A stretch of DNA of 64,000 bases from Caryophanales bacterium. GTDB lineage: Bacteria; Bacillota; Bacilli; Exiguobacteriales; Exiguobacteriaceae. Below the pieces are notes generated by a model. That model saw only the letters and a list, made by a program, of their open reading frames with translations. It was not told the origin of the DNA and did no database searches. The stretch covers positions 1,116,001 to 1,180,000 of the forward strand of contig CABJAC010000001.1 in the NCBI GenBank assembly GCA_902363455.1. Direction: 5' to 3'. The stretch's first letter is position 1; the number at the start of each line of letters is the position of its first letter. Position numbers and translations under genes: made by a program. This document shows positions 53,314 to 62,976 of the stretch, piece after piece.

Positions 53314-54800
53314 TAATCCGAAAACGGCTGACCGAGTCCGAGGGAGGCAATCAACTTCCTGATCCGTTCTTCCGACTGCTTCGGAGTCAAAATCAACAAC
53401 TGATCTCCGCCGATCAGCCGGGTTTGTCCCCGTGGGGTGATGATGGTATCGTTTCGGATCACCGCGACGACCAGCAAGTCTTGCGGCATCTCGATTTCTT
53501 GCAGGGTTTTCCCGTCGATGCGGCAAAACGACGGGACACTGACTTCGACAATCTCGGCGTTCGGATTGGCGACGGTCATGAACTGAATCAAAGGTTCAAC
53601 ATCAATCAGCGGTTTGACATCAAGCTTCATCAATTTGACGATCCACGGCAAGGCCGTCCCCTGCAACAGAGCAGATGTCATGACTGTAAAGAAGACGATG
53701 TTGAACAACAGGTTCGCTTCCGGCAAACCGCTGGATAACGGATAGGTCGCCAAGATGATCGGAACGGCGCCGCGTAATCCGGCTGCCGTGATGACACTTT
53801 GTTCCCGGATGTTATAGGGAAACGGCAGTAAGGACAAAAAGACGGCGAGCGGTCGGGCGATCAGCACCAGCGTCAGGACGATGACAGCGGAGACGAGTAA
53901 TGTTCGAGGATCTAGCAACTGTTTCGGGAAGACAAGCAGACCGAGCATGATGAACATCCCGACTTCCGCCAAATGGGACAAACTGCCGCTGAAACGGACA
54001 AGGATATCCCGGTAAATCAAATCGTGATTGCTGAGCCAAATGCCTGTCACATACACGGCGAGGAATCCACTGGCGTGCAGACTCGTCGCCACGCCGTAGG
54101 AGAGAAGGGCACCACTGATCAACAGCGTCGGATAGAGGGCGGAAGATTGGAGCTGAATCCGGTTCATCAATGTCGTTAAGCCCCAACCGATCACAAGACC
54201 AATCAGAAGGCCAAGCCCCATCTCATAAAGCAACGCCACGATTCCCTGACCAATCGAAAATGCGGCCGGACTGAGGGCGAACTCCGTAAAAAGGATCGTC
54301 AGGAAGACGGCCATCGGATCGTTGGTTCCGGATTCCGCTTCCAGCGTGTGTTTGACTTTTTGGTCAATCGATTGTCCGTTGAGCAATGAAAAGACGGCTG
54401 CCGCATCCGTCGAACCGACCAGTGCTCCGATCAACAACGCAATCGGCCAACTGAAATCAAGCAGGTAGTGTGCGACGACGGCAATCAATCCGGTCGTCAC
54501 GAGGACGCCGATGGTCGCGAGCGATAATGCCGCCGGTAACACCGGTTTAAAGTTTTTCCATCTGGTGTTGAGTCCGCCGTCAAACAAGATGATGACCAGA
54601 GCGATCGTCCCAAACAGCCGTGCTTGTTCAAAATCCGCAAAATCAATCCATCCCGTGACATCGGTTCCGGCGAGAATCCCGACAAAAACAAACAGAATCA
54701 GGGTCGGGACATTCAGACGAACGGCAAATTTCGTCGTGATGATGGCGAGTAACAGTAAGATGCCGGCAAGTAACAGGACGGTCGCTTCGTTCACATGCAC
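53313..54800 (-). CDS. CPA1-family K+/H+ antiporter with RCK_C domain (CvrA/NhaP2-like)
   Basis: 495 residues. Twelve or so membrane segments contain the CPA1 signatures GALVGSTDAAAVFS and AESGTNDPMAVF, where the Asp pair binds the transported cation. A cytoplasmic C-terminal domain of about 85 residues (VSVPSFCRIDGKTLQEIEMPQDLLVVAVIRNDTIITPRG) matches RCK_C/TrkA_C and senses ligand. It exchanges K+ or Na+ for protons. No partner genes adjacent. Confidence 0.93.
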   Translation of the reverse strand: MHVNEATVLLLAGILLLLAIITTKFAVRLNVPTLILFVFVGILAGTDVTGWIDFADFEQARLFGTIALVIILFDGGLNTRWKNFKPVLPAALSLATIGVLVTTGLIAVVAHYLLDFSWPIALLIGALVGSTDAAAVFSLLNGQSIDQKVKHTLEAESGTNDPMAVFLTILFTEFALSPAAFSIGQGIVALLYEMGLGLLIGLVIGWGLTTLMNRIQLQSSALYPTLLISGALLSYGVATSLHASGFLAVYVTGIWLSNHDLIYRDILVRFSGSLSHLAEVGMFIMLGLLVFPKQLLDPRTLLVSAVIVLTLVLIARPLAVFLSLLPFPYNIREQSVITAAGLRGAVPIILATYPLSSGLPEANLLFNIVFFTVMTSALLQGTALPWIVKLMKLDVKPLIDVEPLIQFMTVANPNAEIVEVSVPSFCRIDGKTLQEIEMPQDLLVVAVIRNDTIITPRGQTRLIGGDQLLILTPKQSEERIRKLIASLGLGQPFSD

Positions 54801-54955
54801 TCACTCCCTTTGATGAAAGGTATCTTTTCTTTAGTATACGCCATTCTTTTGCACCAATTCGGAAAAATAGTTTTCAAGAACATGTGTATAAATCCGAAAA
54901 AAAAGGAAAACAGGTAGCATATGGTATCATCGATCCGAAAAGAGGAGGCAGTTTC

Positions 54956-55828
54956 ATGAATATTTGTGTAGTTACAGGAGCAAATTCCGGTATGGGCATG
55001 GTCACGATTCAAGAATTGCTCGAACGTGGGGACCGGGTCATCGCGACCGTCCGCTCAGCCAAGAAGGCGACGTTACTCGTTCAATTGTTGCGCGAACATG
55101 GGGTCTCCCATACGAACTTGGAGGTTGAGATCGTCCAACTGGATCAACTGAACTCGGTCCGGCAATTTGCGGATCTGCTATTTGATCGAATCGGTCGCAT
55201 CGACCGGCTGATTCTGAACGCCGGTGTCATGGTCCCGCCGTACCACCGGACGAAGGACGGGTTCGAGTCTCAGTTCCAAGTCAATTACCTCAGCCACTTT
55301 TATTTAATTGAACGGTTGCTCCCGCTTCTTGAACAAGGGCAAGATCCCCGCGTCATCTCCATCTCGTCACTTGCCGGTGAAGGTGGGTTGATTCGGACGG
55401 ACATCGAACTCGAAGCGATGGCGCATGTCAAAAAGGAACAATACAATCCGATGCGGTCATACCGGGAATCAAAATTGTTACAGATGGTGCACATGCGTGA
55501 ACTGGCGGAACAACATGGAGACCGGGTGACGTTTGTCAGTGTCCATCCGGGCATCGTCAATACGGACTTATTCTATCGTGGAAAATACGGAAAAGTGCTC
55601 AAAACCGTCTTAAAGCCAATTGCTCAAATCGGGTATTGGACCGGAAAATTGTATACGCCGGAATACGGAGCCAAAACGGCGTTGTACCTTGCAACGACGG
55701 ATGACCGTCTTGAAAACGGAGGGTATTATGCGGATTCTGCACCGCGTCTCAGTAATCCGGTCGTCGAAGACGAGACCTACCGCCGACAAGCGCGACACCT
55801 CTCGAAACAATGGGTCGGGTTAACGTAA
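54956..55828 (+). CDS. SDR-family NAD(P)-dependent oxidoreductase (protochlorophyllide reductase-like subgroup)
   Basis: 290 residues. GANSGMG (residues 8-14) and IVQLDQL follow the NADP-type Rossmann pattern, with LNAG, SISSLAGEG and the catalytic YRESK. Retinol-dehydrogenase and POR-like SDRs share this arrangement, including the long C-terminal tail. The substrate is unknown. The ATG after AGAGGAGGCAGTTTC is preferred to an extension at 54884. Confidence 0.88.
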   Translation: MNICVVTGANSGMGMVTIQELLERGDRVIATVRSAKKATLLVQLLREHGVSHTNLEVEIVQLDQLNSVRQFADLLFDRIGRIDRLILNAGVMVPPYHRTKDGFESQFQVNYLSHFYLIERLLPLLEQGQDPRVISISSLAGEGGLIRTDIELEAMAHVKKEQYNPMRSYRESKLLQMVHMRELAEQHGDRVTFVSVHPGIVNTDLFYRGKYGKVLKTVLKPIAQIGYWTGKLYTPEYGAKTALYLATTDDRLENGGYYADSAPRLSNPVVEDETYRRQARHLSKQWVGLT

Positions 55829-55834
55829 CCAAAA

Positions 55835-55898
55835 AAGGTCTACCGACTCGTGGGAAGTCGGTAGACCTATGTTGTGCAGACTGGGGGTCTGATCACGC
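55835..55898 (-). ncRNA. candidate small regulatory RNA
   Basis: Read on the minus strand the segment forms hairpin CAGAC-CCCCA-GTCTG (55877-55891) with a C-only-plus-A loop, then a 13-bp terminator stem AGGTCTACCGACT/AGTCGGTAGACCT (55836-55848 with 55856-55868) followed by TTTTTTGG. C-rich loops pair with Shine-Dalgarno sequences in many Gram-positive small RNAs. The T-run exists only on this strand, and no leftward gene lies upstream. A TATGCT 55903-55908 may be the -10; the -35 is poor. The 5' end is a guess. Confidence 0.5.
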
Positions 55899-56055
55899 TC
55901 CTAGCATACAATATAGGAGTATATAATTTTGAAATATGAAAAAAATCACAAATTGATGCTGTCATTTGAAATTTTCATGTAGTTTGTGCAAATCGGTTTT
56001 CTTCTGTGCTCATTTTCGTTAGGATGAAGAAGAATTTTTTTTCAGGAGGACTACT

Positions 56056-56541
56056 ATGATTCGACAAGCTACAACACAAGATGTGAAACAGATTGCGGCA
56101 CTTCTCAGACATAAGGCCGAATTATTACAAGCAGGCGGAAGCGAACAATGGTCCGCGTATCTGAAGGCAGATCTGGACGCGCTCGTCGCAGCAGATCTTT
56201 CAGCAGGACGTTTGTACGTATATGAACAGGACAGCCGCCTTCTTGGTTCGATTGCGCTGTTGCCTTCACTCGATTGGGACAAAGCCTTATGGGATGATGC
56301 GGAAGGTTTGTATATCCACCGGATTGTCGTCAGTGAATCGGCAAAAGGGTTGGGTGTCGGAAAACAACTGATCCAGCATGTCATTGCTGTCGCGACGGCT
56401 GAACAGGAACGTCTCCGGTTGGATTGTGTCGCGACGAATTCGTTTTTAAATACGTATTATCCGTCCTTCGGGTTTGAAAGCCGGGGAATTCGTGACGGTT
56501 TTTCGACATATGAGTATCCGGTTGCCGTCCTTTCGCACTGA
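56056..56541 (+). CDS. GNAT-family N-acetyltransferase
   Basis: 161 residues. Motif A reads YIHRIVVSESAKGLGVGKQLIQHV (about 92-115), the acetyl-CoA site, with the VxxxxxxGxGxG pattern. C-terminal motif B includes LDCVATNSFLNTYYPSFGF. Upstream strands match the full GNAT fold. The substrate is unknown. TTTCAGGAGGACTACT precedes the ATG. It is a single gene or the first of the unit with the oxidoreductase downstream. Confidence 0.87.
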   Translation: MIRQATTQDVKQIAALLRHKAELLQAGGSEQWSAYLKADLDALVAADLSAGRLYVYEQDSRLLGSIALLPSLDWDKALWDDAEGLYIHRIVVSESAKGLGVGKQLIQHVIAVATAEQERLRLDCVATNSFLNTYYPSFGFESRGIRDGFSTYEYPVAVLSH

Positions 56542-56615
56542 GACCCTCTTTAGTCAGGACAAGTGACGTGTGCTTTGGTATGGTTAGTAAAAAGAATGAT
56601 TCGAGGAGTGATCAG

Positions 56616-57665
56616 ATGCGTCTTCAGATTGGTTTCATCGGTTTTGGAAAAAGTACGACCCGTTATCATCTACCCTACGTCATGATTGAGGAAAATTTTG
56701 ACGTGACGTGGATTTACAATCGAAAAGCAAAACCTGATCTCGAAAAAACGTATGCTGATCAGTTACCCGGCGTCCGCTTTACGACGGATCTCGACGCGAT
56801 GCTGCGGGATCCGGAGCTGCAAGTCGTCGTCATCAATACACCACCCGCTACGCATTTTGCCTATGCCCTACAAGCGTTACAACACGGAAAACATGTCCTG
56901 GTCGAAAAACCGTTTACGGTGACGGAGCAGGAGACGACGCAGTTGTTCGAAGTCGCCAAGCAACAGGGAGTTAAACTGTTGGCCTATCAAAACCGACGTT
57001 TTGACAGCGACTTTCAAGTCGTCGAGCAAGTCATCCGGTCCGGTAAACTGGGACGCCTCGTTGAAGTCGTCTCACATTTTGATCTCTACCGCCCGGAAGC
57101 GGTACCAGCCATCGCGACAAACGAGAATGGTGCGTTGTATGGTCTCGGCGTCCATACGATGGATCAGATTGTCGCCTTGTTCGGCAAACCGGACCAAGTC
57201 GGCTATGACATCCGTTCGGTCCGCTTAGCCGGGAATCCGGATGATACGTTTGCGCTTGATTTTTATTATCCGGAACTCAAGGTCAGTGTCCGGACGAGTC
57301 ATGTCGCCTTAGCCGGTGCGCCACGCTGGATGTTGCACGGGACAAACGGTACGTTCATCAAACAACACGTGGACCGGCAAGAGCTCGATCTGAAGGCAAA
57401 CTACTTCCCGGGAGAAGAAGGATTCGGAGAAGATTCGGAAGATGATTTCGGGCGACTGCTGTATCATGATGACCACGGTCACTTGCAGGATGTCCGGATT
57501 CCAAGTCCGGTCGGTGATTACGGGAAGTTGTACCGGGCCTTTTACGACAGTATCGTCCATAATGCGCCTTTACCTGTCACCGAAGAAGAGACAAAACTCG
57601 TCGCACATTTGATGGAACAAGGTTTCTCCCAACCGTCTCCTTTCATTTTGAATGTTAAAAAATGA
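56616..57665 (+). CDS. Gfo/Idh/MocA-family oxidoreductase
   Basis: 349 residues. The Rossmann domain starts IGFIGFGKSTTRYH (GFGxxx), the nucleotide loop contains VVINTPPATHFAYALQAL, and EKPFTVTEQE holds the catalytic Lys of the EKP motif. The C-terminal alpha/beta domain has GLGVHTMDQIVALFG with the catalytic His. It resembles the E. coli YhhX/YdgJ subgroup acting on sugar derivatives such as inositols or deoxyglucose. The ATG after CGAGGAGTGATCAG was chosen over an upstream extension. Confidence 0.9.
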   Translation: MRLQIGFIGFGKSTTRYHLPYVMIEENFDVTWIYNRKAKPDLEKTYADQLPGVRFTTDLDAMLRDPELQVVVINTPPATHFAYALQALQHGKHVLVEKPFTVTEQETTQLFEVAKQQGVKLLAYQNRRFDSDFQVVEQVIRSGKLGRLVEVVSHFDLYRPEAVPAIATNENGALYGLGVHTMDQIVALFGKPDQVGYDIRSVRLAGNPDDTFALDFYYPELKVSVRTSHVALAGAPRWMLHGTNGTFIKQHVDRQELDLKANYFPGEEGFGEDSEDDFGRLLYHDDHGHLQDVRIPSPVGDYGKLYRAFYDSIVHNAPLPVTEEETKLVAHLMEQGFSQPSPFILNVKK

Positions 57666-57690
57666 ATTTTTTTCGATATCAATATAATTA

Positions 57691-57728
57691 CATCTCAGCA
57701 ATCTGCCTAGGCAGAGCTGAGATTTTTT
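57691..57728 (+). terminator. rho-independent terminator
   Basis: Stem ATCTCAG/CTGAGAT with an inner TCTGCC/GGCAGA and T6 tail after the oxidoreductase gene. Confidence 0.85.
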
Positions 57729-57838
57729 GTTATAAAGGAAAGGATATCACAATTTTTCAGAATTTTCTTATGGAATATTGATTAATATTTCAAAAAGATG
57801 GGAAAACCTGTGTATATTACATCCAAAGGGGGTTTATC

Positions 57839-58918
57839 ATGAAAAAAATCATTACATCTTTTATTGCAGCATTCATCATCTTTAGTGTTTTCGGACCGTC
57901 ACTTGTTGCAGAAGCAGCCACGAAATTAACGGTAACGACAGATGTGTTGCGTGTTCGCGAAAAGCCGTCGACGACAAGCAAGATTCTCGGAAACCTCATG
58001 AAAGGTGCCGTCTATACGTCGAATGGTACATCCGGCAGTTGGTACAAAATCACGTACAAATCGAAAGCAGGCTACATACACAAAGATTATGTCCGAACGT
58101 CGACGACATCAAAGTATACGTCGACGGGCGCGCGCTATACGACGGTCGGCACATTGAATGTCAGAACGTCTCCAAGCACGTCGGCCAAAACCGTCACACA
58201 ACTGAACAAAGGAGTGAGGGTCGCCTCTTACGGCACATCCGGCAGCTGGACCCGTATTTTATACAACGGCAGCTACCGTTATGTCTCGACACAATACTTG
58301 ACGAAGACTGCTCCAAGCAGTTCAACGAAACAATTAAACGTACCGTATTACAATCAGTACTCATTGGGTTATCCATCCGGTTGTGAATTCGTTTCGTTGA
58401 AAATGGCACTCGAGTACAAGAAAAAAGCGGTCTCTGCTACTTCGCTGTACAATCAAATGCCAAAAAGCATGAAAAATGCCACATACAAAAACGGGAAATA
58501 CTACTGGGCGGATCCGGAAAAGATGTTTACCGGAAATCCTGCCGGAACCCTCGATTATTACAAAAACTGGGGCATTTACCCGAAAGGCATCCTGCCGCTC
58601 GCGAAAAAATATCGGAGCGGGGCAGCCGATATCTCAAAACAAGGGGTCAGTAAGATCGAAAGTGAAATCCGGAGCGGAAATCCAGTCATCGTTTGGGCGA
58701 CGGTTGATTTTAAAAATCCATATGGTTACTTCTCATGGATCAAGCCGGACGGCAAAACGTTTACAGGCTACCGTAACTACCACGTCATGCTCGTAACGGG
58801 TGTCTCAAGCAGCTCGTTTACTGTGTCGGATCCATACCGTGGAAAATATACGGTCAGCCGGTCACAATTTACATCTGTCTACAATACGACAGGACAATAT
58901 GCCTTATCTGTCCGTTAA
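57839..58918 (+). CDS. secreted protein with two SH3b domains and a C39-like peptidase domain
   Basis: 359 residues. A Sec signal peptide (KKIITSFIAAFIIFSVFGPSLVAEAA, cleavage near residue 27) precedes SH3b modules at about 29-86 (LTVTTDVLRVREKPSTTSKIL) and 96-155 (TLNVRTSPSTSAKTV). The C-terminal C39-like fold begins VPYYNQYSLGYPSGCEFVSLKMAL (Cys near 183) and has NYHVMLVTGV with the catalytic His. SH3b domains bind cell-wall peptides, so it is probably a wall-associated peptidase or lytic factor. AAAGGGGGTTTATC precedes the ATG. Confidence 0.9.
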   Translation: MKKIITSFIAAFIIFSVFGPSLVAEAATKLTVTTDVLRVREKPSTTSKILGNLMKGAVYTSNGTSGSWYKITYKSKAGYIHKDYVRTSTTSKYTSTGARYTTVGTLNVRTSPSTSAKTVTQLNKGVRVASYGTSGSWTRILYNGSYRYVSTQYLTKTAPSSSTKQLNVPYYNQYSLGYPSGCEFVSLKMALEYKKKAVSATSLYNQMPKSMKNATYKNGKYYWADPEKMFTGNPAGTLDYYKNWGIYPKGILPLAKKYRSGAADISKQGVSKIESEIRSGNPVIVWATVDFKNPYGYFSWIKPDGKTFTGYRNYHVMLVTGVSSSSFTVSDPYRGKYTVSRSQFTSVYNTTGQYALSVR

Positions 58919-58926
58919 TCTGTCTG

Positions 58927-58958
58927 CCGGTGAAGCTTTCCGCTTCACCGGTTTTTTT
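58927..58958 (+). terminator. rho-independent terminator
   Basis: 9-bp stem CCGGTGAAG/CTTCACCGG with a short loop and T7 tail. Confidence 0.92.
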
Positions 58959-59094
58959 CTTTTGTATCCATAGGGATCAAGAGGTCACAGCGTTACGGAT
59001 TTTAAAGAAATGGGAATTGATTAAAAAACGAGTAATATAATAACAACCGCTCGGGGTTCACCCAGCACGTCATCCAGAAAGGACCGGTGAGAAG

Positions 59095-60765
59095 ATGGAT
59101 GAAACACGTTTGGAACAGCTTGAGCAAGAAGTCGCACAGTTAAAGGCACGACTGGATCGTTTGGAGCAACAACCGGCGGCAGACGCAGACATGAAAGGCG
59201 AACCGGTTTCTTCTGTCGCCCGACCAGCCGTCCGTCCGGCATTCGTCAAAAAGCAACGGACGCCTGTCGTCAAGAAGGCCCGGACACGGGACGAGTGGGA
59301 AAATGTTTTGGCAACGGTCTGGTTACCGCGGATTGGGGCGATTTTTGCGGCAATCGGCGCGATTTTCCTGTTTTCGTACGCTTCCATGGCCGGTTTGATC
59401 AGTCCGGCAGTCCGGATCGGGAGCGGGGTCGTGATCGGACTGCTCGTCATGGCACTTGGTGAGTTTCAGTATGAGAAGAAACGGCGGGAGCTCGGTGTCG
59501 GGCTTGTTGCAACAGGAACGATTGTGTCCTTGTCCGCGTTATTCGCCGGTATGGCCTTATATCAATTTTATCCTCCGTTACTCGCATTTTTACTGGAAAT
59601 CGTCGTACTCGCGATTGCGTACGGATTGATGTTGTGGATGCGGTCAACGGCGTTGTTGATTTTAGTCTCGATCACCGGCTTTTTATTACCGTTTCTCCAG
59701 TTAACGGATGAGCCGAACGTCTTCTTGTTTTTACTGTATGAAGTCCTGTTGTTTACGGCATTGTTGTTTGCCGTTCTTCGTCTGCAGGCAGTCAAAGCAT
59801 ACCCGGTTACTGCCGGTATCTTTTTCCTGGCACTGATTTTCGGCAGTCTCACTGTCAATTTTGAGACACGCCCTCTGATTGATGAAATCACCTTACTCAT
59901 GGCATCCTTCATGGGCTATCTCGGTCTTGCATACGTCGGGACCAGACTTCCGATCACTTACAATTATCCGAGCTGGCTGGCGGGCGGGTTCGTCCTGCTC
60001 AGTCTGTCCGTGGTCGATTGGCCGTTTGTTTACGGACTCGCGGTTCTGTTTGCACTACTCGCTTACGTCGTCGCGAATCAAACGAAGGATGCGTGGCAAA
60101 ACGGCGTTGGACATCTTGCTATCTTGTTTGCCATTTCGCAATTACCGGTTGATCCGCTGAGCTTCGGTGATCAATTTCGTTCGGTTCTATATGCCGTTAC
60201 GATTGCCGGACTGTGGTTTATCAAACGGCAGGAAATTCCGTACCAACGCTTTTTCGGTGTTGCCGTATATTTGATGTTTGTCCTGTATACGATCGGAACG
60301 TATGAATCGTATCGGCTTAACGATCAGTCGTACGCAGTCTCCGTGTTCGGTTTGACGGTCGCGACGACCGCCTTCATTGTCTTGCTTGTCCGGACACATG
60401 GGGAAGCGATCTGGCGGAAGTATTGGCAGGTCGTCTTATTTTTTGCAGCTGCCGGTGTGTTTGTGACCTATACGCTGATCGTGATGGAACTGCCGTTTTA
60501 TGCCACGCTTGATCAGACGGATCGGAGCACGACGTTGTCTGTCGCCTACATCCTGTTATCGTTTGTCCTTGTAGCGATTGGTCGTGTCCGTGGAACGGCG
60601 GCCTGGCGTTTGTCGGGTCTGCTGTTGCTGACAGTCAGTGCCTTCAAATTGTTGTTGTTCGACTTATCATTCTTGTCTTTGATTCAAAAAGCCTTTGTGT
60701 TTATCGGCTTCGGCATCGTCGCATTTGTCATTTCGCGGACCTATTTTAAAAAACGCGACTCTTAA
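59095..60765 (+). CDS. DUF2339 polytopic membrane protein
   Basis: 556 residues. A short N-terminal coiled coil (RLEQLEQEVAQLKARLDRLEQQ) and a basic linker lead to about 14-16 membrane segments. The first block (WLPRIGAIFAAIGAIFLFSYASMAGLISPAVRIGSG, cited in part) is the DUF2339 signature. Family function is unknown; some are linked to envelope processes. The start ATG follows AAAGGACCGGTGAGAAG. Confidence 0.88.
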   Translation: MDETRLEQLEQEVAQLKARLDRLEQQPAADADMKGEPVSSVARPAVRPAFVKKQRTPVVKKARTRDEWENVLATVWLPRIGAIFAAIGAIFLFSYASMAGLISPAVRIGSGVVIGLLVMALGEFQYEKKRRELGVGLVATGTIVSLSALFAGMALYQFYPPLLAFLLEIVVLAIAYGLMLWMRSTALLILVSITGFLLPFLQLTDEPNVFLFLLYEVLLFTALLFAVLRLQAVKAYPVTAGIFFLALIFGSLTVNFETRPLIDEITLLMASFMGYLGLAYVGTRLPITYNYPSWLAGGFVLLSLSVVDWPFVYGLAVLFALLAYVVANQTKDAWQNGVGHLAILFAISQLPVDPLSFGDQFRSVLYAVTIAGLWFIKRQEIPYQRFFGVAVYLMFVLYTIGTYESYRLNDQSYAVSVFGLTVATTAFIVLLVRTHGEAIWRKYWQVVLFFAAAGVFVTYTLIVMELPFYATLDQTDRSTTLSVAYILLSFVLVAIGRVRGTAAWRLSGLLLLTVSAFKLLLFDLSFLSLIQKAFVFIGFGIVAFVISRTYFKKRDS

Positions 60766-60773
60766 ATCGTATG

Positions 60774-60820
60774 GAGTCTTCTGCCTGCAGACAGCATCCT
60801 CTACAGGCAGAGGATTTTTT
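60774..60820 (+). terminator. rho-independent terminator
   Basis: Stem CTTCTGCCTG/CAGGCAGAGG (one or two weak pairs) with a 16-base loop and T7, after the DUF2339 gene. Confidence 0.8.
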
Positions 60821-60832
60821 TATCGAAATATA

Positions 60833-60862
60833 TTGATAACGATTATCATTATCGACTATACT
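60833..60862 (+). promoter_or_regulatory. efe promoter overlapped by a Fur box
   Basis: The -35 TTGATA (60833-60838), an 18-base spacer and the -10 TATACT (60857-60862). Bases 60835-60853 read GATAACGATTATCATTATC, 17 of 19 identical to the Fur consensus GATAATGATAATCATTATC. The box covers most of the spacer and the -35, so iron-loaded Fur should block transcription. Confidence 0.9.
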
Positions 60863-60900
60863 GATTGATGAACTTACTTAATAATCAGGGGGAACCATCC

Positions 60901-61731
60901 ATGCGACATACAAAAACACTGACGATCGGACTATTATCGATGACGGCTTTACTGGCAGCATGTAATGAACAACCAACGCCAACAACACCTGCTGCGGCCA
61001 AGCCGGATCGATTCGAGCAAGTTGTTTCGGATTACCGGACATATGCGATTGCAGAACTGGAGCAATTTACGAAACAGACGGAAGCGTTCACGACAGCGGT
61101 CAAAGAAGGAGACTTGAAACAGGCGAAAGCACTTTATGCGCCAACACGGATGCATTATGAACGGGCGGAACCAATCGCGGAAGTATTCGGGGATCTTGAC
61201 CCAAAAATCGATGCCCGTGAAGGGGACGTCAAAGCGTCGGAGTGGGGTGGCTATCACCGGATCGAGCAAGGATTGTTTGAAAAAGGAACAACAAAAGGAT
61301 ATGAAGACTATGCGGATCAATTGATGAAGGATGTCCATCTGCTCCGGGCAAAAGTCGAGACGGTTGAAGTGACGCCGGAACTTCTCGTCACCGGTGCGAC
61401 CGACTTATTGAACGAAGTCTCGACATCAAAAGTCACAGGCGAAGAGGACCGGTATTCGCATACCGACTTATATGACTTCGCAGCCAACGTCCAAGGCGCC
61501 GAAAAAATTTATCAGTTATTGGATCCGGCGTTAAAAAAGCAGGATTCCGCGCTGTCGAAGGAAATTGCGGCCCGCTTCAACGATGTCAACACCTTGTTGG
61601 ACGCCAAAAAGAAAGGTGACGGCTACGTCCTCTATACCGAATTATCGAAAGCCGACGTCAAACAATTGAGTCAAGCCATCAATGAGTTGGCAGAGCCGCT
61701 CTCGAAAATGGGCATCGTACTGGAGGGTTGA
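60901..61731 (+). CDS. efeO: EfeO-type iron-binding lipoprotein (imelysin-like M75)
   Basis: 276 residues. Lipobox LLAAC (Cys near 20) anchors it outside the membrane. The rest is the imelysin-like helical M75 domain with HXXE motif GGYHRIEQGLF, the family's metal-binding signature. This is the Gram-positive form (Bacillus YwbM), lacking the cupredoxin domain of E. coli EfeO. It receives Fe(III)/Fe(II) for EfeU. CAGGGGGAACCATCC precedes the ATG. First gene of the Fur-controlled operon; the next starts 3 bases after its stop. Confidence 0.93.
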   Translation: MRHTKTLTIGLLSMTALLAACNEQPTPTTPAAAKPDRFEQVVSDYRTYAIAELEQFTKQTEAFTTAVKEGDLKQAKALYAPTRMHYERAEPIAEVFGDLDPKIDAREGDVKASEWGGYHRIEQGLFEKGTTKGYEDYADQLMKDVHLLRAKVETVEVTPELLVTGATDLLNEVSTSKVTGEEDRYSHTDLYDFAANVQGAEKIYQLLDPALKKQDSALSKEIAARFNDVNTLLDAKKKGDGYVLYTELSKADVKQLSQAINELAEPLSKMGIVLEG

Positions 61732-61734
61732 TCG

Positions 61735-62976
61735 ATGACACGAAACGCGATGGAAGAGGGCGTCACACGGCGTGACGTCTTAAAAGTAGCTGGATTGACC
61801 GGTCTTGGAGCTGCCCTCTATGCAAGCGGCATCGAACGTTTTTTACCGCGTGCCTTGACGGCTCAGGCGACGGACCAAGTCCCGTTTTACGGTAAATATC
61901 AAGCGGGTATTCTGACACCGGCTCAAAATCATGTTCAAGTGGTCGCTTTTGACGTCCAGACAACCCGGCGCGATGAGTTGATTGATCTCTTAAAACGTTG
62001 GACGCGGGCATGTGCCCGGTTGACAGCCGGACTGCCGCTCGGCGACTCGGACAGTGCGTATGTCCCGCCGGAAGATACGGGAGAGGCAGATGGACTGTCG
62101 GCGAGTCATTTGACGTTTACATTCGGCTGCGGCCGCAGTTTGTTTACGGACGACCGGTTCGGAATCGGTCATAAACGTCCTGATCTTCTCCGGGAATTGC
62201 CGGTCTTTGACCTTGATCAGCTGGATCCGAAATGGTCGGGTGGTGACCTTGTCGTCCAGATTTGTGCCGACGATCAACAAGTCGTGTTCCATGCCTTACG
62301 AAACTTGACTCGGATCGGTCGGGGCGTCGTCAAAATCCGCTGGACCCAAGCCGGTTTTCAACGGTCAAAGGTGGCGGATGCGGCAGGAGGGACACCTCGG
62401 AATCTCTTCGGATTCAAGGATGGAACCGGTAATCCGGACTCGTCGCAGGCTTCCGTCCGGAATCAACACCTCTTTTACCAATGGCAGGACGGCTCGCCGT
62501 GGTTGACGAACGGCAGTTTTCTGGTCGTCCGCCGAATTCAGATGCATCTCGAGGTCTGGGACCGGACAATCCTGAAAGAACAGGAGCGGACCTTCGGACG
62601 GGAACGCGCATCCGGAGCTCCGCTCGGATCCAAAGAAGAGTTTGCTGCGGTGACGCCAAGCCAGCGGACAGCGCGCGGTGAAGCACCACTTCCAAAAGAT
62701 TCACACACCGCGGTCGCACACGGATCAGGAACAGAACAGTTGTTACGCCGCTCCTATTCCTACCAGGCGGGCATTAATGAAACGACCGGAGCCCTCGATG
62801 CCGGACTGTTATTTTTATCATACCAACGGTCACCGGAACAGTTCGTCACCATCCAACGACGGTTGGCGGCGTCCGACCGCTTAAATGAATACATTACCCA
62901 CCGTGGCAGTGCTGTTTTTGCCTGTTTCGGCGGGATTCAAAAAGGAGGCTACATCGGTGATGCGCTCTTTGCTTAA
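61735..62976 (+). CDS. efeB: EfeB/YwbN Tat-exported DyP-type haem peroxidase
   Basis: 413 residues. A Tat signal (TRRDVLKVAGLTGLGAALYASG, RR near 12-13) exports the folded haem protein. The DyP fold shows GFKDGTGNP, the distal GXXDG motif, and DSHTAVAHGSG with the proximal His, then LLRRSYSY. It oxidises Fe(II) for uptake by EfeU, and is one of the two known Tat substrates in Bacillus subtilis (YwbN). Its 3' end overlaps efeU by 17 bases. Confidence 0.93.
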   Translation: MTRNAMEEGVTRRDVLKVAGLTGLGAALYASGIERFLPRALTAQATDQVPFYGKYQAGILTPAQNHVQVVAFDVQTTRRDELIDLLKRWTRACARLTAGLPLGDSDSAYVPPEDTGEADGLSASHLTFTFGCGRSLFTDDRFGIGHKRPDLLRELPVFDLDQLDPKWSGGDLVVQICADDQQVVFHALRNLTRIGRGVVKIRWTQAGFQRSKVADAAGGTPRNLFGFKDGTGNPDSSQASVRNQHLFYQWQDGSPWLTNGSFLVVRRIQMHLEVWDRTILKEQERTFGRERASGAPLGSKEEFAAVTPSQRTARGEAPLPKDSHTAVAHGSGTEQLLRRSYSYQAGINETTGALDAGLLFLSYQRSPEQFVTIQRRLAASDRLNEYITHRGSAVFACFGGIQKGGYIGDALFA

